From: Streptomyces novaecaesareae
GTDB lineage: Bacteria > Actinomycetota > Actinomycetes > Streptomycetales > Streptomycetaceae
Assembly (NCBI RefSeq): GCF_000716875.1
Contig: NZ_JNWQ01000010.1
Coordinates: forward strand, 44,458-108,457
Direction: 5' to 3'
DNA: 64,000 bases
This document shows, one piece after another, positions 60,178 through 64,000 of the stretch (positions are counted from its first letter, which is position 1; each line of letters starts with the position of its first letter). The notes beneath the pieces were generated by a model. It saw only the letters and a program-made list of their open reading frames with translations. It searched no databases and was not told the DNA's origin. The position numbers and the translations under genes were made by a program.

Positions 60178-60207
60178 GCGACGCCCGGCCCCGCAGCCGG
60201 GCGTCGC
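60178..60207 (+). terminator. Hairpin between pruA and proline dehydrogenase
   Basis: A perfect 12-bp stem GCGACGCCCGGC / GCCGGGCGTCGC in the 159-base gap. A partial terminator or stabilising structure within the put operon. Confidence 0.5.
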
Positions 60208-60291
60208 CCCGCCGGGGCGGCGGGCCCGACCCCCGTACCGCCGCCCCGGCCCTTCTGCCACCCTTAAGAAGCACCAGCTCCAGGAGTCACG

Positions 60292-61221
60292 ATGCTCCGT
60301 TCCGCCCTTCTCGCGGCCTCCCGGTCCCCGCAGGTCCGTACCGTGGTCGAGAAGTTCCCGCCGACCCACGCGATAGTCGAGCGCTTCGTCGCCGGCGACG
60401 TCCTCGACGACGCCGTCACCGCCACCGACGACCTGATCGCCACCGGTCGCAAGGTCACCCTGGACCACCTCGGCGAGGACACCAAGGACGCCGCCCAGGC
60501 CGCCGGCACGGCCGAGGCCTACGAGCACCTGCTCAAGGCCCTCAAGGAGACCGGCCTGGCGGCCGGCTCCGAGGTGTCGGTCAAGCTGTCGGCCGTCGGC
60601 CAGTTCCTCCCGGTGGACGGCGAGAAGATCGCGCTGGAGAACGCCCGCCGCATCTGCGAGGCCGCCGCCGACGCGGGCACCACGGTGACCCTCGACATGG
60701 AGGACCACACCACCACCGACTCCACCCTCGCCATCGCGCGCGAACTGCGGGCCGACTTCCCGTGGTTGGGCGTCGTGCTGCAGGCCTACCTGCGCCGCAC
60801 CGAGGCCGACTGCCGCGAGTTCTCCGGCCCCGGCTCCCGCGTGCGCCTGTGCAAGGGCGCCTACAAGGAGCCCGAGTCGGTCGCCTTCCAGGGCAAGCAC
60901 GAGGTCGACCTCGCGTACGTCCGCGCGCTGAAGATCCTGATGGCCGGCGAGGGCTACCCGATGATCGCCTCGCACGACCCCAACATGATCAAGATCGCCG
61001 GCCAGCTGGCCCAGTGGAACGGCCGCAAGCGGGACTCCTTCGAGTACCAGATGCTGTTCGGCATCCGCCCCGAGGAGCAGCTGCGCCTCGCCGGCGAGGG
61101 CAACACCATGCGGGTGTACCTCCCGTACGGCCAGGAGTGGTACGGCTACTTCATGCGCCGCCTCGCCGAGCGCCCGGCCAACCTGACCTTCTTCCTGCGC
61201 GCCATGGCCACCCGCGGCTGA
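60292..61221 (+). CDS. Proline dehydrogenase
   Basis: First step of proline degradation: FAD-dependent oxidation of proline to pyrroline-5-carboxylate. The 309-residue monofunctional enzyme has EVSVKLSAVGQFLPVDGEKI, TVTLDMEDHTTTDSTLAIAR, GVVLQAYLRRTEADC, RLCKGAYKEPESVAF and the FAD/substrate-binding end YLPYGQEWYGYFMRRLAERP. ATG 60292 follows CAGGAG. It lies in an operon with pruA under the probable control of the PucR-type regulator. Confidence 0.96.
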   Translation: MLRSALLAASRSPQVRTVVEKFPPTHAIVERFVAGDVLDDAVTATDDLIATGRKVTLDHLGEDTKDAAQAAGTAEAYEHLLKALKETGLAAGSEVSVKLSAVGQFLPVDGEKIALENARRICEAAADAGTTVTLDMEDHTTTDSTLAIARELRADFPWLGVVLQAYLRRTEADCREFSGPGSRVRLCKGAYKEPESVAFQGKHEVDLAYVRALKILMAGEGYPMIASHDPNMIKIAGQLAQWNGRKRDSFEYQMLFGIRPEEQLRLAGEGNTMRVYLPYGQEWYGYFMRRLAERPANLTFFLRAMATRG

Positions 61222-61241
61222 CCCCGGCCGCACCCCGCGCG

Positions 61242-61275
61242 ACGGCCCGCACCCCTGACGGGGGGTGCGGGCCGT
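61242..61275. terminator. Bidirectional terminator after proline dehydrogenase
   Basis: A perfect 14-bp stem ACGGCCCGCACCCC / GGGGTGCGGGCCGT with a 6-base loop, 20 bases after the stop and just beyond the convergent Uma2 gene. Confidence 0.75.
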
Positions 61276-61281
61276 TCGGCG

Positions 61282-61875
61282 TCAGAGGAAGGGCTTCGTG
61301 TCGAGGTCGAAGTCGAACGGAGTGGGGATGGTGAGCGGTTCGCCGAAGGCAGCCAGATGCACCTCGGTGTACTCCTCGCGATGGGGCTTGCCGAACAGGC
61401 TGACCTGCGAGTTCTCGCGATCGATGAGGAGATAAAGCGGAATGCCGGCGCGGGCGTAGCAGTGCCGCTTGGCGATGCGGTCCTGATCGGGCTTGGCGGA
61501 CGTCACCTCCGCGACCATGGCGACACCGTCCGGTTCCATCCAGGATGGTGCTCCCCGGAAGAGGCGGAGCTCCTCAGGGGCGAACGTGGCATCGGGGATG
61601 ACGTGGTTCTTCGGGCACAGGCCACCGCTCACGAGGCGGAGGCCCTTGCCGCCGGAAACGCTCATGTCGATCTTGGAACGCCGGATCACCTGCTTGAGCA
61701 GGTGGTTGATGTGGTCCTCGTGATCGCCGTCCGGCGGTGGTGCCACGATGATCTCTCCCTCGATGAGCTCGGCTCGGAAGCCTTCGGGGGAGTGCAGGCT
61801 CAGGAAGCTCTCCAGCAGGATGTCGGCCTGCGATGGGGAGCCCGTGATCGGTTGCTCATGCGCCACAGCACTCAT
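61282..61875 (-). CDS. Uma2-family (DUF820) putative nuclease
   Basis: A 197-residue protein of the Uma2/DUF820 family, related to PD-(D/E)xK nucleases. Motif pieces: RAELIEGEIIVAPPPDGDHE, NHVIPDATFAPEELRLF with the core Asp, VAMVAEVTSAKPDQDRIAKR with E-x-x-S and the later Lys, and AGIPLYLLIDRENSQVSLFG. Streptomycetes carry many paralogues of unknown role. Composition is less GC-rich than neighbouring genes. Confidence 0.9.
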   Translation of the reverse strand: MSAVAHEQPITGSPSQADILLESFLSLHSPEGFRAELIEGEIIVAPPPDGDHEDHINHLLKQVIRRSKIDMSVSGGKGLRLVSGGLCPKNHVIPDATFAPEELRLFRGAPSWMEPDGVAMVAEVTSAKPDQDRIAKRHCYARAGIPLYLLIDRENSQVSLFGKPHREEYTEVHLAAFGEPLTIPTPFDFDLDTKPFL

Positions 61876-62011
61876 GATGCCCCTCCTTCAGATGGGCGTC
61901 ACGCTATTCGCGGCTGGCCCGGCTTATGCAGCAGGCGGCGGACTTTCACCCGATGGTGTGAGTTTGGGGCCGGGCGTAGGCTTCCGGAGCTGGTGAACTG
62001 GCCTTTTGCTC

Positions 62012-62104
62012 GGAGGAGACGAGTACCTGGAGCGCCGCGCCGCCGACCCGGCGTACAGCTTCCGGCAGCACCTGCGGCGGGTCGGCGGGGCGATCGAGGA
62101 GTAA
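62012..62104 (+). pseudogene. Short 3' remnant of an unidentified gene
   Basis: A frame that is open only from 61997 reads GGDEYLERRAADPAYSFRQH then LRRVGGAIEE and a TAA stop. Codon use looks protein-coding, but there is no start or ribosome-binding site and no upstream part. It may be the tail of a deleted gene. The family was not recognised. Confidence 0.25.
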
Positions 62105-62109
62105 GTCCC

Positions 62110-62598
62110 TTACAGCGGGCGGTACATGACGTGCAGGCCGACGTACCCGTCGACGGGGTGGTGGAAGGCCTCGGGGACGGTGCCGACGATCTCGAAGCCG
62201 AGCGACTCGTAGAGCTTCACGGCGTGGTGGTTGCTGGCGACCACCGCGTTGAACTGCATGGCGCGGAAGCCGGATCGGCGGGCCCAGTCGAGGGTGTACT
62301 CGACCAGGGCCCGCCCGATGCCCTTGCCGTGGTGCGCCGGGTCGACCATGTAGCTGGCGCTGGCGACGTGCGCGCCGTTGCCCGGGCGGTTGCGGTTCAT
62401 GGTGGCGGTGCCGACGATCCGGCCGTCGTCGTCCACCGCGACCACCGTGCGGTCGGGAGCGGCGTGCATCCACCACTCCCGGCCGAGCTCGGAGGGCATG
62501 TCGAGCGGGTAGGGGAAGGTCTCGCCGGCGGCGACGATGGCCCGGAAGAACGGCCAGATGGCCGGCCAGTCCTCGGGGGTGGCTTCGCGGATGATCAT
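62110..62598 (-). CDS. GNAT-family N-acetyltransferase
   Basis: A 162-residue GNAT protein: IIREATPEDWPAIWPFFRAI at the N-terminus, acetyl-CoA-binding ASYMVDPAHHGKGIGRALVE and NHHAVKLYESLGFEIVGTVP. The closest pattern I know is the phosphinothricin/methionine-sulfone-like acetyltransferases, but the substrate is not certain. ATG 62598 gives the standard start. Confidence 0.92.
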   Translation of the reverse strand: MIIREATPEDWPAIWPFFRAIVAAGETFPYPLDMPSELGREWWMHAAPDRTVVAVDDDGRIVGTATMNRNRPGNGAHVASASYMVDPAHHGKGIGRALVEYTLDWARRSGFRAMQFNAVVASNHHAVKLYESLGFEIVGTVPEAFHHPVDGYVGLHVMYRPL

Positions 62599-62645
62599 CC
62601 GGACAGGATGACGGCCGGTGGGCCGGCGGGCCACCGGATTTCCGT

Positions 62646-63086
62646 TCAGCCGCCGAGGACGGCGTCCCCGACGCGCGCGGCGGCGTTGGCCTGGCCCTCG
62701 GCGTTGGGGTGCACCACCGCGTACTGCAACGGGAGGATGCTGGTCAGCACGCCGTCGAGCCAGTGGTCGGGGTCGCAGACGCTGTGGCCGGCGGTGGACG
62801 GGTAGGGGTCCACGAAGGTGTCGTGGTGGCGGGCGGTCTGCGCCGCGATGACCGCGTTGAGCGGTTCCAGGACGGCGGTGCGGGCCCAGCCGTCGGGGGG
62901 CTCGGTCTCGTCGCCGGTGGCCTCGATGACGCCCGCGGTGTAGGAGTCGCCCATGGCGACCCACTCCAGCGCCCGGGTGCGGCTGGAGGGCTTGGCGGCG
63001 GCCTGGGCGGTGGTGGGGGTGATCAGCCCGGCGGCGAGCGCGACGGCACTGCCGGCGACGGCGAGGCGGGTCAGGAAGCGTGGCAC
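62646..63086 (-). CDS. SGNH/GDSL hydrolase with a large internal deletion
   Basis: GTG 63086 follows GAGGAG and encodes a signal peptide (FLTRLAVAGSAVALAAGLIT, cleavage near AQA-AA). The GDS block is present (VAMGDSYTAGV, S48) and so is the C-terminal catalytic His block (VVHPNAEGQANAAARVG, H126). Intact secreted relatives are about 260-290 residues; this one has 146. The sequence passes directly from PPDGWARTA to VLEPLNAVIAAQTARHHDTF, skipping the oxyanion Gly and Asn blocks. It is in frame, so a stable but probably inactive protein might be made. Confidence 0.7.
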   Translation of the reverse strand: MPRFLTRLAVAGSAVALAAGLITPTTAQAAAKPSSRTRALEWVAMGDSYTAGVIEATGDETEPPDGWARTAVLEPLNAVIAAQTARHHDTFVDPYPSTAGHSVCDPDHWLDGVLTSILPLQYAVVHPNAEGQANAAARVGDAVLGG

Positions 63087-63115
63087 GGCTCTCCTCAACG
63101 GGTGCGGGGGAGAGT

Positions 63116-63188
63116 GCGATTCACCCCCCTGAGAGTCAATCGAGCCGGTGTGTGGACGGCTTGATGCCTCAGGGGGGGGTGAATTCGC
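63116..63188. repeat. Imperfect inverted repeat upstream of the SGNH gene
   Basis: Left arm 63116-63146 (with ATTCACCCCCCTGAG) and right arm 63158-63188 (with CTCAGGGGGGGGTGAAT) pair over about 30 positions with two extra G bases and a few mismatches, around an 11-base loop. It may be a terminator of the TerD gene or the end of a small mobile element. Short GGGTGYCG repeats follow at 63224-63260. Confidence 0.45.
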
Positions 63189-63258
63189 GGGCGCGGCCGC
63201 GACGTGGAAGGGCCGGGGGCCGGGGTGCCGGGGTGCCGGGGTGTCGGGGTGTCGGGTG

Positions 63259-64000
63259 TCAGAGCAGGGCGGCGGCGGGCTCGATCATCGCCCGGGCGGT
63301 CTTTCCGTCCACGTACTCGCCGAGCGCCGTCATCTCCCACTCGCCGGCCGGGCGGCGGACCAGCTTGCACATCACCACGCCGGTGTGCGGCTCGGAGTGG
63401 GTGAGGTCGAAGCGGACCAGTTCCTCGTCCGTCCGGGCGTCCAGCAGTCGGCAGTAGGCGTCGCGGACGTCGGTGAACTTCTGGCCGGAGAAGGAGTTGA
63501 CGACGAAGACCAGGCCGTGGACCTCGGCGGGCAGGCCGTCCAGGTGGACGGTGATCTGCTCGTCGTCACCGCCGGCGCCGCCGACCAGGTTGTCGCCGGA
63601 GTGGGCGATCGCGCCGTTGAAGATGTTCAGCTTCATGAACCAGGCCGTCTCCAGCCGCTTGTGGCGGGCGTCGAAGGCGAGGCAGGAGGCGTCCAGGTCG
63701 ATGTCGCGGCCGCGGGCGGCGGACTTCCAGCCGAGCGCCATCCGGACGGAGGAGAGGAACGGGCGGCCGTTCTTGACGAGGGAGACGGAGCTGCCCTTGA
63801 CCAGGTTGACCCGGCCCTTGTCCAGGGTGATCTTGGCGGGCGCGGCCGGGGTGGGGGGAGTGGACGGTGGTGCGGGCGGGGCCGGGGGCAGCAGGTGGGA
63901 GCCGGTGGCGAGGGCGATCCGCGGGTCGACCGGGGCGGCGGGCGGCACGGGCGCGGCGGTGGTGGCGCTCGCGGCGGCCTTGGGGTGGCTGCTGCCGCCC
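63259..64000 (-). CDS. TerD-family protein, 5' end outside the window
   Basis: The frame runs past the right edge. Visible: a Pro/Ala-rich linker (PPAPPAPPSTPPTPAAPAK), then a TerD-type calcium-binding beta-sandwich: KITLDKGRVNLVKGSSVSLV, MALGWKSAARGRDIDLDASC, SGDNLVGGAGGDDEQITVHL and FVVNSFSGQKFTDVRDAYCR. TerD proteins belong to the tellurite-resistance and stress-response ter group, numerous in streptomycetes; they bind Ca2+ with acidic residues like those in GDNLVGGAGGDDE. The N-terminal part outside the window may add another domain. Confidence 0.85.
   Translation of the reverse strand, partial: GGSSHPKAAASATTAAPVPPAAPVDPRIALATGSHLLPPAPPAPPSTPPTPAAPAKITLDKGRVNLVKGSSVSLVKNGRPFLSSVRMALGWKSAARGRDIDLDASCLAFDARHKRLETAWFMKLNIFNGAIAHSGDNLVGGAGGDDEQITVHLDGLPAEVHGLVFVVNSFSGQKFTDVRDAYCRLLDARTDEELVRFDLTHSEPHTGVVMCKLVRRPAGEWEMTALGEYVDGKTARAMIEPAAALL

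Overview
The window is chromosomal DNA of very high G+C from a filamentous actinobacterium of the Streptomycetaceae (Streptomyces or Kitasatospora type; the sequence alone does not separate them). Reasons: the uvrC-rapZ-yvcK-whiA block, RbpA, OpcA next to Zwf, mycobacterial/streptomycete-style SUF operon with a SufR-like regulator, PucR next to the proline catabolic genes, many GTG starts and long GC-rich hairpins after genes.

Layout. 1-9.2 kb: DNA repair and sporulation block (uvrA, a Rieske lipoprotein-like protein, uvrC, rapZ, yvcK, whiA). 9.3-13.6 kb: glycolysis and export (gap, pgk, tpiA, secG) and rbpA. 13.6-20.4 kb, minus strand: pentose phosphate operon tkt-tal-zwf-opcA-pgl. 20.4-22.3 kb: a lone tnpB with a probable omega-RNA right end sits between tkt and ctaB. 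22.3-30.9 kb: ctaB and ctaA, separated by accessory DNA: DUF2461 gene, a shortened Nudix gene, a regulator remnant, a frameshifted flavoprotein gene, a full Nudix gene and a probable XhoI/PaeR7I-type restriction-modification pair. 30.9-32.4 kb: a wrecked choice-of-anchor A gene and an LAQTG surface protein. 32.4-41.1 kb: an ABC-2 exporter divergent from sufR-sufB-sufD-Rieske-sufC-sufS-sufU-sufT; the shared promoter region holds a perfect DtxR/IdeR-type iron box and a CAAC-N6-GTTG site.

41.1-47.9 kb is an accessory island. Its two ends carry inverted copies of a roughly 120-bp repeat. It holds two 5'-truncated regulators, a YdcF-like protein, a 5'-truncated dioxygenase, an unknown protein, an MFS exporter and a tight cassette of kinase-like protein, lasso-B2/transglutaminase-like protein, GNAT and Nudix genes. 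This cassette is the best candidate for an undescribed system, but no precursor peptide is evident. 48-54.8 kb: MFS transporter, two streptomycete-type unknown proteins, a VOC protein and a Tat-exported PhoX-like (DUF839) protein behind a possible PHO box. 54.9-61.2 kb: proline catabolism (pucR-type regulator, pruA, proline dehydrogenase), interrupted by a PadR-monooxygenase cassette flanked by direct copies of the pucR/pruA promoter sequence. 61.2-64 kb: Uma2, GNAT, an internally deleted SGNH hydrolase and the 3' part of a TerD-family gene.

No rRNA, tRNA or CRISPR array was recognised.
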